Program-made: the position numbers and the translations under genes
Shown: positions 1-13,322 of the stretch, in pieces
Numbering within the stretch: position 1 is the first letter of the stretch
How the letters are laid out: every line of letters begins with the position of its first letter
From: Microthyrium microscopicum
Lineage: Eukaryota > Ascomycota > Dothideomycetes > Microthyriales > Microthyriaceae
NCBI GenBank assembly: GCA_010405405.1
Contig: MU004239.1
Span: 1,318,722-1,382,721 of the forward strand
Reading direction: 5' to 3'
DNA length: 64,000 nucleotides
The notes under the pieces: model-generated
Seen by the model: the letters and a program-made list of their open reading frames with translations, nothing else
Told to the model about the DNA's origin: nothing
The model's database searches: none

Positions 1-109
1 ACTAATTATAAATATATAAATATTTAGTTTTATATCCTTTATAACTTTATAACTAATAGAGCTATACTAAATCTAAGACTAGATCTAGATTCCTTGAATT
101 TAGAGCTAT

Positions 110-350
110 AAAAAAGTATATTATATAAGTTTAATATCACGTGACTAGTATCTTGGCGAGTACTCTAGTATACTCTAGTATTACTATACTAGACTCGAGT
201 ATTAATTAGTTACTACTAGTACTAACTCGTTCTAAAAAAATTCAATACTAGTACTAGTACTAGACTAGTTAGATTATTTAAAATACTAGACTACTAGTAC
301 TCGAGTACTAGTATACTATACTAGACTAGTTTTAGTACTAACTCGAGTGC
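110..350. repeat. CTAGTA/ACTAGT low-complexity tract
   Basis: This stretch is dominated by iterations of ACTAGT, CTAGTA and CTCGAGT words, many of them palindromic, giving a simple-sequence look. It lies just outside the nested transposons. A short GC-richer piece (about 345-430) follows it. No coding frame is seen. Confidence 0.6.
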
Positions 351-359
351 CAACACTGG

Positions 360-1496
360 AGCAAGGTGAGTTGTGGAGGGAGAGGGCGTTCGATGGCGTT
401 TTTAGCGTGGTTTCTGTAGAAATGCCCCTAGTAGTAAATTACTACTAATCCATTTTTGTAACTACGAACCCTATAATCCTATTTAACTTTATATTATCTT
501 AAATAAGGAATTCTAATACTAAAATAGACATATTTAAAGCTTAAGATATTAAGAATTAGATAATGTAGAATTATATATAGGTATATAAATTAAAGCGCTC
601 TTTTTAATACTAATATTACCTAGTTATTACTAATAATTTTCCTAACTCTACTAGATTTACTATAGGTTAAGAATACTACCTAATTTAACGCTAAATAACT
701 AATATTATAAGTCCTATTACTAATAGAATATTACTATTAGATATCCTATCTTAATATTTTAGGTAGGTTCTAGAATAAGATTATAAGCCTATTTAGGAAG
801 CTATTAATACTAGTCTTTAAGTATTTATTCTAGTAACTTAAGAGTATTCTACTATATAAAATAGGTAGGATTTAACTCTTTGAGTTTACTATAGGATTCA
901 ATTTAGAAAAAGGCATTAGACAGTAGTATTAGATACTAATTCTAAAGGTAAAAAGGTTATAGAATCAGAAGAATAGGCTAAGGCAGAATAAATAGTAGAG
1001 ATATCTCTAACGGGACGAGTATAGGCAAATTTTGTAGTAGAGCGTCCATTATTGCTATAAAGAATGTTATAAATCTATTATCTTCGTCTAAATTAACATT
1101 AGTAGCGTTATTTTTAACATCTTTAATATCTTTAATATTTTTAATATCTCTAGTGTCTTTAGTATCTTTAGTATTAACTTTAGTTATATTAATCTTATCT
1201 TTATTATAATATTCTATACTATCGTTATTAGTAATATTAGATGCGTGTACTTTAGGATTATTATTCTTCTCTTGCCTATTATCCTCTTTAGTAGTAGTAG
1301 CTTTAATAGATTCTAGCTTTACTAAACGCTAGTTTAAAAGGTTTAGTAGTACTAGTAAATCTTTAATACTAATGTTGTGCTTCTCCTCTATAATAATAGT
1401 ATTTAACTAGTTATTTAATCCTATAGCTATAAAGAAGTACCTAATAACTTTAGTATTATAAGTATATATTTAAGTCTATACTTATCCTATAATATG
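360..1496 (-). mobile_element. Pogo-like DNA transposon, 3' part (split by LTR element)
   Basis: This is the downstream part of a minus-strand transposase whose upstream part lies at 8918-10,982; the Gypsy element at 1497-8917 sits between them. Read on the minus strand, about 1450-1380 keeps the block that follows the DDE domain in pogo-like transposases (FFIAIGLNN-like, compare fungal 'CGISNALDG' blocks). A charged, Lys/Asp/Asn-rich tail follows, to about 1000. Many TAA/TAG codons interrupt the frame, and CpA/TpG are almost absent, which fits RIP. The outer end is uncertain: 360 marks a 10-bp inverted match to the other side and is not a proven terminus. Confidence 0.55.
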
Positions 1497-1698
1497 TGTT
1501 ACGGATCTGCTACTATTGATCCTATTGTGACATTATTAGCATCCCCTATTACGTGATGTTAAGGGCTTAATGCCTAAGGATTATCTAGTATAGCTTACCT
1601 ATAACTATTCCCTACTCTCTCTCTTAGATTCTTCGTATTAGTTTTCTTAAATTATATCTACTATTAGCTTATACCTTTGCGTCTATAGGTTCCTAATA
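1497..1698 (+). repeat. 5' LTR of the Gypsy element
   Basis: This 202-bp direct repeat aligns end to end, without gaps by eye, with 8716-8917. It starts TGTTACGGATCTG and keeps more G and C than the 3' copy. The differences between the two copies are mostly transitions. Confidence 0.88.
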
Positions 1699-4600
1699 TA
1701 AAATTAATACCTTATACTATTTAAAAAACAATCCTAATTTTTAGCGTATTAAAATCTAAAGATTTAATACGTCTACTTATATAAATACGAAATCCTATTT
1801 TTAAATCTTAGTAGATCTAACCTACTAGTGTAGTAAATACGCAAATTCTTAACCCTTAACCCTACTAGAAACTTAGACTTTTAACGTCTAATTAAAGGGC
1901 TTAAAGGACTTTAGTTAACTTAGAACTTTTATTTTATTAGACTTATAAGTTAATAATCTTCCTTTACTACTACTATTTCTCTCTACTACTATATTTATAG
2001 TAAGACTTTACTTATCTTGCTATACTATAATAAACCCTAAAGATAAACTATAATAAATTAGACCTTCTACTCTTTTTTCTAAATTACTTATTATACCTTT
2101 ATAATCTATCTATACTTTATCTTAAGACTTCTTAATGCCTACGCTTGCTACTTATACTCGCTCTATATTAAACCCTTGTCTTACTATAAAGAATATTAGT
2201 AAGACTTATAGAACCTATTCTACGTTCTATCTTTATGAGTAATAGCAATTAAGGACTTAGAATATTACTTAGTTTATAATTATGCTACCTTATACTTAAA
2301 TTGATAGTAATAATAATAACGCTATAATAGAACTATCTTATAGCTAAGCTTCGCGCTATAATTTCTTATACTCCTATTGTAGCTCTATAATTAAGGTACC
2401 TTTACTATCTAATATCCTAGAAATTGCTAAGAGTAGCTATATCTATAGCTAATTATAATTCTAAAATAAAGGTAAAAAGAAAGCATCCTTTATTAATTCT
2501 TTAATTACTACTCTTTAATTAGTAGACTAGGCCTAAATTAAAGAGCTACTATTAAACTACTAAATATTTTCTTACCTTATTACCTACTAATTAATTACTT
2601 TAAATAAGAAGAATTAAGTATTCTTAGCATGACTCCTTTATAAAAAAGTTACCTTCTAAGCCTAAGAAACTATTTCTTTAAATGATACTATTAAAAGCGT
2701 CCTTCTAAACCCTATACTTATATATTATACTTAAGGTGACTTATATTCAAAAATTATTAAGACTTATAAAGGATTCCTTTATAGCGTTACTATATTACTA
2801 GAACTTTAGTTTAAATAGCTACGTAGTTATATTAAATTAGCCTAAGTAGCTAATCTCTATATTTAAGAGACTTACGCCTAATTAAATAATATAATAGATG
2901 CTTGCTAATACTATAAGTAAGGTATTAAAGATATAATTAACGAACTTAATAACGCTATAGTTATAGCTAATAAAGTACGCATAAAAGTGGATTAACTTTA
3001 CTAATAACTTAACTGCGTAATTAAAGCTAATCGTAAGGATAATAAACGCGTCCTTTACCTAAAGAATGCCTATAATATAAATTGATAAAAACTTAATAAA
3101 GCACTTAATAATATTAAATGACTACGTATCTCTTATATTAAGAAGCGTAACGAGATTATAGCCCTTTGCCTCTAAAATAAAGATCTTAAGAACTAGCTTA
3201 ATTAGTTCGTATATAAATCTAAAAAGAATACTTACTAACTTAACTCTAACGACGAGTAAGTAATACCTCCTCCTTATTAATAAGTACCTTATATTTAAAC
3301 TAATAGCCTAACCCTAATGGTATCTAAATCCTTAACTAGTAATAAAAGTAAGAAACGTGAATAGAATGATCTAAGTAAATACTCTAGTCGTAACCCTAAA
3401 TAATATTTTGCGTAAAAGCTTTGCGTTAAAGATTATCTTTATAATAAGTAAGCCTCTTTCCTTATAAAACTAAACGCTGCTATTTAGATACGTGGTAAGA
3501 CTCTTAATATTACTTTTAAGTTCGTTAAGGACTACGCGTAATATGAATTATTGAACCTATACTCTAATATAATAGAGTTTTGAAAGGACTTAAATTGATA
3601 TACTTAAAAGTATAATACTTGTAAAGATGCTATTACCTAATTATAAAATTCCTTAAACTGAATAAAAAAGACTAAGAAGCTTGCTCTATATATTGTTAAG
3701 TTTAATAGTAAAATTACTAACGCTGGCCTTATAAAAGTAAATAAGGTTACTTATCTTAAATATATAATTGTTAAAGAAATTATATAATACCTATTCCTTT
3801 TTAAAGCTACTACTATTACTAAATATATTAATGAGTTATAAGTTATTAACTAAAACCTTAAATGCAAAACTAATGATAGGAATAAGCTATTTAGTAATTG
3901 GAATAATAATAATAGTAACTAGACTAATAACTAAATTAACTGCGTGCTACGCTGTAAAGTTACCCTATACTAATGTTTAATATAAGACTATCGCTATATC
4001 TGATACGGCGAACGAGGTTATAACTATAAAGATAAGAACTTAAAGTATAAGGGTAAGCTAGCCCTCTCTAATTCTGATATCTCTACCAAACTTACTAATA
4101 TTTGTCTATAGTAAGATAATACTTAACTATAAAATCTAACTCTATAGTATAATTACTTATTAATATATAACGATTATTACTACTAAAACTAGGGAAACTA
4201 AACGCTTCTCTGTAACGCTATATAAAGAAGCTAAATAAAATAGAAGCGCATAATAAATAATAGAAATGTTAAATAGAGGCTATTATTAGTTACCTAAGTG
4301 ACTCTAAAACTAAAAGTAACTTAATAGGCATAGCCGTTATGTGCGTATTAATAACTTATGTTCCTATTAACTGATTACTAAAATACTTTATTCTAAAGAT
4401 AGGCTAATAGTAGAGTACTACTAATAATATCCTTATTAATAATAACGCGTATGCTAAAATAAAAGTCCTAATCAATATAGGTAGCAATGCTTTTGGCATT
4501 GTTAATCCTTATTACCTCTAAATCTATAATATTCCGTTAATAGAGATAACTTAACTTTACTGCACTAAAATAACTAATAGCTACGCTATAGCAAAGATAA

Positions 4601-7600
4601 CCTATATAGTAGCTATTATATTACGTATTAGCATCTATCTTAAATAGATCCTTTACTTTATAATAGAAGTTGCTAACTATAATATAATCTTTAGTGACCC
4701 TTAGGTTAATAAATATAAAGTTACGCTCTAAAAAGGCTAACGTATATTAGGCTTCTACTTAAAGTATTATATAAAATACTATATAGCCTCCTACTACCTA
4801 ATTACTATTAACTATAAAAGATGAGTAGTTATAAATAAATAATAAGAAGGAACCCCTAATATCTATATAGTATTACTACGAGTCTTTATAGCTATAATAT
4901 AATACGAGGAATATAAATTTACTATACTCTACTAAGAAGACTTTAACGCCTTAAAAAAGAAAGAAGACCCTAACCCTATTTCTTAGCAGAACGTTGCTAA
5001 TATTACTATAATCTCTACTAAAGACTATACTAAATAATGTAAAAAGCTTAACTACGACCTACTAACGCAAGAGAAATTACTAAAGTTAATACTACTAAAA
5101 TTTTACTACTACGTCTCCTTATTTAACTCTTGCTAAGCTAACAAACTACTACTATACTAATTAAGTTTTAACTATACTATTACTACTAACCTAAATATAA
5201 AAACACTTGTATATAAATCTTATGACATATCTTACTAATAGGTATAGGTCATTAAGGAATATATTAAAAATATACTTAAAAAAAGCTTTATTTAACTAAG
5301 CACCTCCTATTATACTATACCTATATTATATATTAGCAAATTAAACAATAATATTCGTGTCTACGTTAACTACTACAGACTTAATAAGATTATACTAACT
5401 AACTAAAATGTACCCCTACTCTTAATAAAAATATTAATAAAGATCTATAAAGTAAAATTCTTTTTATAATTTAATGTTATTACTACCTTTAATAACATTC
5501 AAATTCGTAAAAGAGATAAGTATAAAACTGCGTTCTTAATACGCTACGGACTCTTTAAAATCTTAGTAATACTATTTAGTATAATAGGATTACTAGAAAG
5601 TTTTTAATCTTATATTAATAACGCTATACGTAAATATTTTAACGACTTTATTATAATCTACCTTAATAATATTCTTATTTAGAGTAAGACTAAAAAGAAG
5701 CATATTACCTACGTTTACCTAATCCTTAATAAGCTTAAAAAAGCTAGACTCTACCTTAATATTTCTAAATCTAAGTTTATAACCTAATTAGTTAAATATC
5801 TTAGTATTATTATTATACCTAATAGAATCTAAATAGATAAAAAAAAGGTTAATACTATACTTAACTAGTACTACCCTACCTTTTTAAAAGACGTCTAGAT
5901 ATTCCTTAGCTTTATAAACTTCTATCGCTATTTTATTAAAGGATACTTAAAAATTATTATACTACTTACTATACTAACTAAAAAAAACGCTCCCTTATAC
6001 TTCTCTTAAAGTAAAACTAAACCTAAAAAATAAGCGTTTAACGCCTTAAAGAAGGCCTTTACTACCGCCCTAATCCTCTATTACTTTAACCCTAACGCTA
6101 AGACTTAAGTTAAGACTAACGCCTTAGATTAAATAGTAGTAGCTATCCTTTTATAAAAAGGCATAGATAGTAAGCTTTGCCTAATAACTTTCCTCTCTAA
6201 AAAGATAACTTTAATAAAATATAATTATAATATCTATAATAAAGAGCTCCTTACGATTATATAGGTATTTAAGAAATAAAAACCTAAATTATTTTTAACC
6301 TTTAACTCTATATAAGTTTTTATTAACTATCTTAACTTATGTACTTTTATATTAATTAAAAAGCTATCCTACTATTAAGCTTAATAAATAGAGTTCCTCT
6401 CCTAATTCTAGTTTAAAATCAAATATTGTAACGATCCTTCTAACGTAAAAGTAGATACGCTAACTTAAAAATTATAGGATCTTCTAAAATCTAATAACGA
6501 TCTATAAATTACTCAACAAATACAACTAATCCTTTCTCCTTATAACTTTAATACCTACTATAAGATATTTTACTCTTACGACACTTAATATACTATTAAG
6601 ATTGCTATCCTCCTTATTAATAGCAAACGACCTATAATAATTAAACTTACTACAATTATTACTAATAAAATTAACGCGCTAACTATAAAAGGTAAGCTAA
6701 TTAATTAACTAACTATAGAGGATTCTACCCTAATCCTAAGTAAGCTAATTAATTACCCTAAGATAGATAGCGCGCTAGCTAACCTAAAGACATTATAGAA
6801 AGATATTATTAAGGCTAGTTAATTAAATAAGCTCGTCTAAGTAATTTATAACTCTAAAGTAGCATAATTGCATTGCTTACTATATAGTACTCTAAAGAAG
6901 GATTTAATTAAACTTAAAAACTACTAAATACTTACTAATAGCACTATTTAATATAGATAATAACTCCTTGTTCTTCTTACGAAATATCTCTAATATTGTG
7001 CTATTATATATGCGTATAATTATAAGATTATAAGTTATAGTAATATAGCTTCTATATACTAGTGCCTCTACTAATTTTACTTCTAACCTTATATAGCTAA
7101 GGACGTAAAGCACTATATTAAAATATATAAGTACGCGTTCTCTAAACTAATTAAGCAAAAGAAGTAGAGTCTCCTTTACTCGTTTTTACCGCCTAACTAC
7201 GCTTAATTTAATATTTCTATTAACTTTACAATTACCTTACTACCCTATATTTACCTTAGGACTATCTATTGCTACGTTATAATTATTATAAATAAGCTAA
7301 TACATACCTAATAATTTATTTCTCTTCCTAACCTAAGTATATAAATAATAGTTCTTACGTTCCTTAACTAAATATAAAAGTATATAGAATAGCTTAACTT
7401 TATCCTCTCTAACTATAGTTTATAATTTATATCTATATTTTAACAACGTCTCTATAAGCGTGTTAATATTATTATCTACCTAATTACTACTTAATACTCG
7501 TAAGGTAATAACATTATAAAAATATTAATTATAGTACTAAAAGCTTACCTTAGATGCTTTATTAATTAATAATAAAATAACTAAATAGAACTGCTACTAT

Positions 7601-8715
7601 TTGCTAAATTTAAAGCTAACTATGCTATCTACACCTCTACTAAAATAAGTCCTTTCTACGTACTTAATAGTTATTTTCCCTAATTAGGATTAGAATTAAT
7701 GCCTCTAAAAGCCTTCTTAAGAACTAAGCTAACCTAAACTAAATAATAGCTTACTAACTAGTATCTCTATACCTATACTAACCTCTATAAATACCTCTAT
7801 AAATAGATTTTATAGTTTACTACTCTTATAGAAGAGTAAGCTAATAAGACTTGCTAACTAGTACTAGACCTTAAACTAAGCAATTAGGTACGACTTAATG
7901 CCTACTATTATAAATCTCTCTAACTATTAAAGTCCCTTAATAATAAATCTACTAGACCTTTTAAAATTATTAAAAAGATTAATACCCTTACCTATAAACT
8001 AAAATTACTAAAGAAGATAAAAATCTACTTGATTTTCTACGCTTAGCTACTCTACCCTATTCTTAAATATGCTATAGTGCTCTAAGAACCTAATAACCCC
8101 TCCTTAATTGTAAATATAGATAATAATATAAAATAAGAGTAAGTAGTTAACCGTATTATTAATAGCAAAATAGATATTATAAAGGGCTTTAGTAAAAAGA
8201 AAGTTCTATAATATAAAGTTTAGTTTACAAAATAGGATAACTAGAATCGCGACCCTAACTAGTAACTATAGTTAAATCTTAACTCTTGCTTAAAGCTAGT
8301 TACTAAATATTACGATTAGAATCTTAATAAACCTAAACTATATCCTATATTTGTAGACTCTTAAAAGAAAAAGGAGGAGGAATATGATTTAGACGGAATT
8401 TCTTTAGAATAATAAAAGAATACTACTACGCGTGCCTTAATACTTAATCTATAAATTAAAGTATTCTAAAGATATCTTAAGGTTCGTTAATACCTCTTAA
8501 TAGTTACTTTAGTAGGCTAGAGGGCGACATAAGGAATAGGCACGTATAGCAATTATATATAAAGGAAGGTTATTATCTTTACTTTTATTATATTTTATAT
8601 TTTATATTTTATATCCTAAAAAGCGTTAGAATTATAAGACTATATGACTTAATTATAGATTTTATTCTTTTATAAGTTTTTAGCTTAGAAACGCTAATCT
8701 TAAAAGAGGAAGTAT

Positions 8716-8917
8716 TATTATAAATCTGCTACTATTAATCTTATTATAATATTATTAGTATCCCCTATTACGTAATGCTAAGAACTTAGCGCCTAAGGAT
8801 TATTTAATATAGCTTACCTATAACTGTTTCCTACTCTCTCTCTTAGATTCTTTATATTAGTTTTCTTGAATTATATCTACCGTTAGCTTACATCCTTACG
8901 CTTATAGGTCCCTAACA
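8716..8917 (+). repeat. 3' LTR of the Gypsy element
   Basis: This is the 202-bp partner of 1497-1698. It ends CCTAACA and is followed by the target duplicate ATATG at 8918-8922. It is more AT-converted at its start than the 5' LTR. Confidence 0.88.
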
Positions 8918-10982
8918 ATATGCGTTATAAATACGTAATATTAAGATATTATCTATTTAAGAGGCTCTATAGATTTTATATTAAGAAAGTCTTTAAAGCG
9001 TTCCTATTAGTAGAATATAGGGGCCTATATATCTTATAGTTCTTTAACTATTTATTTAAAGGGCTTATTTATGCTAACATTAAGTAGTTAGATTTTAGAT
9101 ATATAACTAGGAGGGATAATAGTAATAATAATATTATTATCTTTATAGATTTACTTAATAGAGTCTATTTTATAAGTAAAGAAGGCGTCTATAATAAGAA
9201 TAGAAGGGTTAGAAATAGGTATTATAGATATAGTAGATATTAAAGAGGTATAAGATATTAAAGATGTCGTAATAAAGCTAGAATTTAGTAAAGATATTAT
9301 TAAATTAAGCTCTAGATCCTATAGTTAGTACTAAAATATTTCTATTTTAGGAAGATATAAGAGAAGAATTACCTAAGATAGAAGGCTATAAAATATCTTT
9401 AGAGCTATTAGGATCGCTAAGACTTTTAGAATACCCTTCTAGGGCTATATCTATTTCTTTTAAATATATCTCCTTTAACTATTACTATATTAACTTATTA
9501 TTATTCTATGTTATTTTATTATACTTTATAAAAACGTTATTATAGTAGTATAGACCTTCTTTCTTATTAATATAATCCTTCTTCTTATTCTTAGTTCTAT
9601 AGAATATAATTAGTAATAGAATTTAAAGGATACTATTAGTAATAATTACTAGAATTATTATTATTTAATGCTTTTTATTTTTATCTTTATAAGTATAAAT
9701 AGCAATAGTCCTAGAGCTTATATTTACTAAAGTATAACTACTAAAGTTATAAAAAGGCATTAGTGTCTTATCTATATTAACTATTTAATAGGGCTATATT
9801 ATTATATCTAGTTCTTAGTCTAAGATACTATTAATATTTCTTTTTTTACTACTAGTAGGTCTAATAGCTCTATAGGTAGTAAGCCTTATATAAGTAATAA
9901 AGTCCTAGTATATATTTACTTATAATTTTAGTAACTATTAAGTAAGATGAGTAGCCTTCCTTTAACTAATTCTTTAATATAATAAGAATCTTTAAAGCTA
10001 ACTCTTTGTTAATTTATAATCTTTTAGAAACTTACTATAAGTAATCTTAGTAGTATAAATATATTACTATATATTATTTATATACTAAAGTAATTAATAA
10101 GTACTAATAGACTTCTTCTTTTCTCTTTACTTATAATACTAGATATAAATTATATCTTTAAGCTTTAGATAATCCTTAAGGTACTTTAAAGGGTTAATAA
10201 TATAGTAATATTAATTCTTAGTAATTTATAAAGCTACTTGCTAATTCTACTATCTTAATACTATTAAATAAGATTCCTTAAAGTATTCTATAGTATTACT
10301 AGCTCTAGTAAGATATTACTAGCGATAAGTATTAGGACATTTACTCTACTTTATGCCTTTAAGTAGTATATACTACTATTTACCTTTCTTAAGTAGAATA
10401 TATTGTTATATTATCTACCCTATTACCTCTAGTTAGCGTTCTATAGAAGAATAATTCTAAGACTTTATTTTAGCCTATTTAGTACGCTGTTTTCTTAATA
10501 AAAGTAATTTATACTTCCTAGTATATAATTTAGCCCTAGAAGGTTAACTAAAGGTTAATTCTATAATATTTAGGTCTAATTTAGCAAAAGGCTAATAATT
10601 TTAGCGTACTTCCTTTAGCGCCTTTAGTATAGTAATAGTTAAATTCCTAGTATTTAATTAGTTTAGAGTTAAAAGAATTAGATTTTAAGGATATTAATTA
10701 GTATAAAGAATAATATAGAATTCTACTATAAAATCTATATATAAATATCTCTTTATAGCTTTAGCCTAATTATAAAATCTACTCTTACTATTAAAATAAT
10801 AATATCCTACTTAAAGGAGTTTAGATTAGCTTTAAAAATAATAAAATAGCTTACTTAGTAATAACATCTAGATACTAAAGGGGTATTAAAAACGGATACT
10901 ACCTATTTTACTAGCCCTATATTTTTGACGCTCCTTATAACGCTACCTAAAATCGTAGGGCTCGAATGGCCTTCACCTTGCT
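8918..10982 (-). mobile_element. Pogo-like DNA transposon, 5' part (DDE transposase)
   Basis: The minus strand carries remnants of a pogo-type DDE transposase. The first-Asp block ('DKTLMPF', compare fungal 'DETPMPF') lies near 9750-9781. The third-acid region, with the hallmark 'LLDVSINKPFK' (compare 'LQPLDVSINKPFK'), lies near 9041-9118. N-terminal helix-turn-helix-like sequence lies upstream, to about 10.7 kb. The frame is broken by many TAA/TAG codons of RIP type. It continues across the Gypsy insertion into 360-1496, so the pogo element was here first. The termini are not resolved: TCACCTTGCT at 10,973-10,982 is an inverted match to AGCAAGGTGA at 360-369, with only weak similarity further in. 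Confidence 0.65.
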
Positions 10983-11170
10983 TAACTTACCGTTTTCTTA
11001 CGGTAAGTATGGATGATTTCAAGCAACCATCTTTTGTGAGCATTATCTTTTTTTACTCTTTGCTTTCTTTAGGATAACCAGAACTGGCTTCTTGCGTATA
11101 ATTATCTTCCACCACACTCGTTACCGATTACTGCACTTCAAACCTGTCATCCTCATTCAATTCAGCCATC
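10983..11170. promoter_or_regulatory. Upstream region of the secreted-protein gene
   Basis: Base composition returns sharply to normal here, about 190 bp before the start codon. A pyrimidine-rich leader runs into the ATG. No specific binding site is recognised. The gene's promoter therefore abuts the RIP-affected block. Confidence 0.35.
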
Positions 11171-11851
11171 ATGCAACTCCCTTTCATCGCCCTTTTCGCC
11201 ATTACAGCGGCTGCCCTTCCACAAGCCGCCACTGGAACCTCTGGAACAACAGAAAGCGTTAACAGAGATGCGTCCTCACCCCTTCCATGGACCGTTCATG
11301 TACAAAGCGGAACAACCACATTCCAAACCGGCGATGCTGATGTGACATCCCTCACCAATCTCTTCGCCTGTGGTGATTTCGGATGCGATGCTGGAACACC
11401 TGCTACATTCACAGCGAACATGACCGGCACCACTGGTGTTGCTGTAAAGTCTCCTGGACAATTCATCCTGACAGGCAACTTCCCCAGTGCTGAGGTCAAG
11501 AACGCTCTTATCGGAGCAATTCAAATTGCCTTCGCGAACACGTACAAGTGCCAGTCCGACAATGCTATTCTCAAATGCATCGGTAACAAGCGTGCGGTTG
11601 GTCCCATCACTGAGTCCTGCGTACATGGCTATATCCAACAATGTACTGGCATCGACTACTTCACTGCAGCTGCGTATATACCAGGTACCACTGAGATGAG
11701 TGGTTCGATGACGATATCTGGCTCTTCCGCTCCTCCTACCGACTCTTTCGACTGCGGCGATGCTGCCGCAGCAGTCTCTGCTGTTGGTGCTTTTAATCCG
11801 ATAATTGGTGGTATTGGTGCTATTGCGGCCTTCTTCTGTGGTTTGGCTTAG
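11171..11851 (+). CDS. Small cysteine-rich secreted protein (effector candidate)
   Basis: This is a single-exon gene for 226 aa with no family I recognise. Residues 1 to about 16 form a signal peptide (MQLPFIALFAITAAALP). The mature part has eight cysteines in four close groups: FACGDFGC, KCQSDNAILKC, SCVHGYIQQC, and two near the end (DCGD, FFCGLA). An even number fits disulfide pairing outside the cell. One N-glycosylation sequon (NMT) is present. The last 30 residues are Ala/Gly-rich and hydrophobic, and could be a GPI-attachment signal or a membrane-seeking tail. The gene has normal base composition yet starts only about 190 bp from the AT-rich repeat block, a setting often seen for plant-pathogen effectors. 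Secretion is well supported; an effector role is inference. Confidence 0.75.
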   Translation: MQLPFIALFAITAAALPQAATGTSGTTESVNRDASSPLPWTVHVQSGTTTFQTGDADVTSLTNLFACGDFGCDAGTPATFTANMTGTTGVAVKSPGQFILTGNFPSAEVKNALIGAIQIAFANTYKCQSDNAILKCIGNKRAVGPITESCVHGYIQQCTGIDYFTAAAYIPGTTEMSGSMTISGSSAPPTDSFDCGDAAAAVSAVGAFNPIIGGIGAIAAFFCGLA

Positions 11852-13322
11852 TTGGCACAGATTAGTTCATATTAGTCAGATTGTTCTGGGACTATTCTCT
11901 TCTTTCATCAGCTTTTCGGGTCGCTGAGCATCTTGTTGTTAGATCCCGGATATATAGTTTTGAATAATAAGGTGTTGCAACATTAGTCTAACAGTCCTCG
12001 ACTAATAAGTAATGAAGTTACCTTGCCGGTATCAGGCAGTCGTGAGTAAGTCAGCTCAGGCGCCAAACAGTATGCCAAAACACATGGCGTACTTCCCCCT
12101 CTTTTGACTAGCAGGTGTTGTAATTGCCATTACATTCAATAAGACGACACATTTGGGATGCATTGGTAGATAAAGCGCTTGATGTCAAAGCTTGATGGAC
12201 AGTAGAAACCGTAGTGGATGCGAGCTCTTGCTATTGATTCTACCACGCCGTTGAGTGCGACGAATCTTAATTCTGGAATCATCAGCACTATCATGGGTTG
12301 CGGCTGTCCGAACTTTCCGAGTAGGAGCTCAGCATGAAAACTTCCAGATCGCAAAGTTCACTGCCTCTCTTGAAAGACACTTTAGTGTGATGTTTTGCTT
12401 TAATGTCGATCTTGCTTGTAAGCGACCGTTCTCGCGACCACCATTATATATCGTACTGAAGTCACCATATCGGCTCATATCGGCTACTTTGACCGCTCGT
12501 TAAAGTGAATCCTTTGAAGATATTGTAGTTGGACAGCTAATTTCCTCAGATTGAAGTGACTGTTCTACTCAAGTGGCTTTCTATGCTTAGATGGTCGACT
12601 ACCAGGCCACTGGATCGAGGGATGTGTCGTTTACACTTCAGGAAACGAAGTCTGAGGAAAGCGGGATGTTGTTACTTTGGGTACAAAGATTTGTGACTTG
12701 CGGTACGGTTAAGTCAAATCAAGTGGCAATTCGTATGCTTTATCAAAGAGTTTGGTACCGTGACTATGTGATGGATCAAGAATATATCTAATCTGAAAGT
12801 TGCAACATGATAATCTCCATGATTGGAGCGCTTACGCAGGGGCTGACGTGTGGGCTCGAGGGTTAAGATTTACTGCTTCGTCGTTTGTGGTTCCAGCTTC
12901 GTTGGTCATTGAAGCCCTTCCCAAGCGCTCATGCAGGGCATATTGGGTATATATTGCCATCCATGACACTGGAAGCAAGGTCTACACACAATTGAGGTAC
13001 AACATTCACCTATAGGCGTTCGAACTGTGAACAGTGTCTCCATAAATTGGACAATTGCGAATCGGAATATCCGAATTTTTAATCGATCTTCAAGCATATA
13101 TATTACTTCAGAGCATTAAGCTTGAAATATATAGTTCAGTGGCCAATGCGGCTATTAGCAGACCCGAATAACTGTTCAGTCCGCAATACCTCATGATCAA
13201 GACAATGGGAAGTTAGTTCTTATATAGCTCGTGTCCTAGTTATTTGTCTGTAGCGTTTTTCACTACGCCTTACCTTACACACTCATTTTGTGATTCGATT
13301 GACTGTGACTCTCGTTTTCAAT
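11852..13322. other. Intergenic, no gene recognised
   Basis: Only short open frames on both strands, without family resemblance. It holds the 3' region of the secreted-protein gene and the promoter of the esterase. Confidence 0.5.

Larger units (their letters stand above)
1497..8917 (+). mobile_element. Ty3/Gypsy-type LTR retrotransposon, decayed fossil
   Basis: The element is 7421 bp, bounded by two 202-bp direct LTRs and flanked by a perfect 5-bp target duplication ATATG (1492-1496 and 8918-8922). The interior reads on the plus strand. A gag-like part occupies roughly 1.8-4.2 kb. Protease and reverse transcriptase follow, with RT landmarks around 5.25-5.72 kb. RNase H lies near 6.0-6.3 kb and an integrase zone at about 6.9-7.8 kb; a short tail region before the 3' LTR may be a chromodomain. 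The order RT, RNase H, integrase points to Gypsy and not Copia. It is thoroughly broken, with dozens of breaks spread over the whole interior, most in the RIP style. Age cannot be dated from the LTRs because RIP dominates their differences. It is younger than the pogo-like element it interrupts. Confidence 0.88.

Noticed and set aside
360-10982. AGCAAGGTGA (360-369) and TCACCTTGCT (10,973-10,982) as terminal inverted repeats of the pogo-like element
   Set aside because: The exact match is only 10 bp, similarity further in is weak, and no TA or other target duplication fits outside it.
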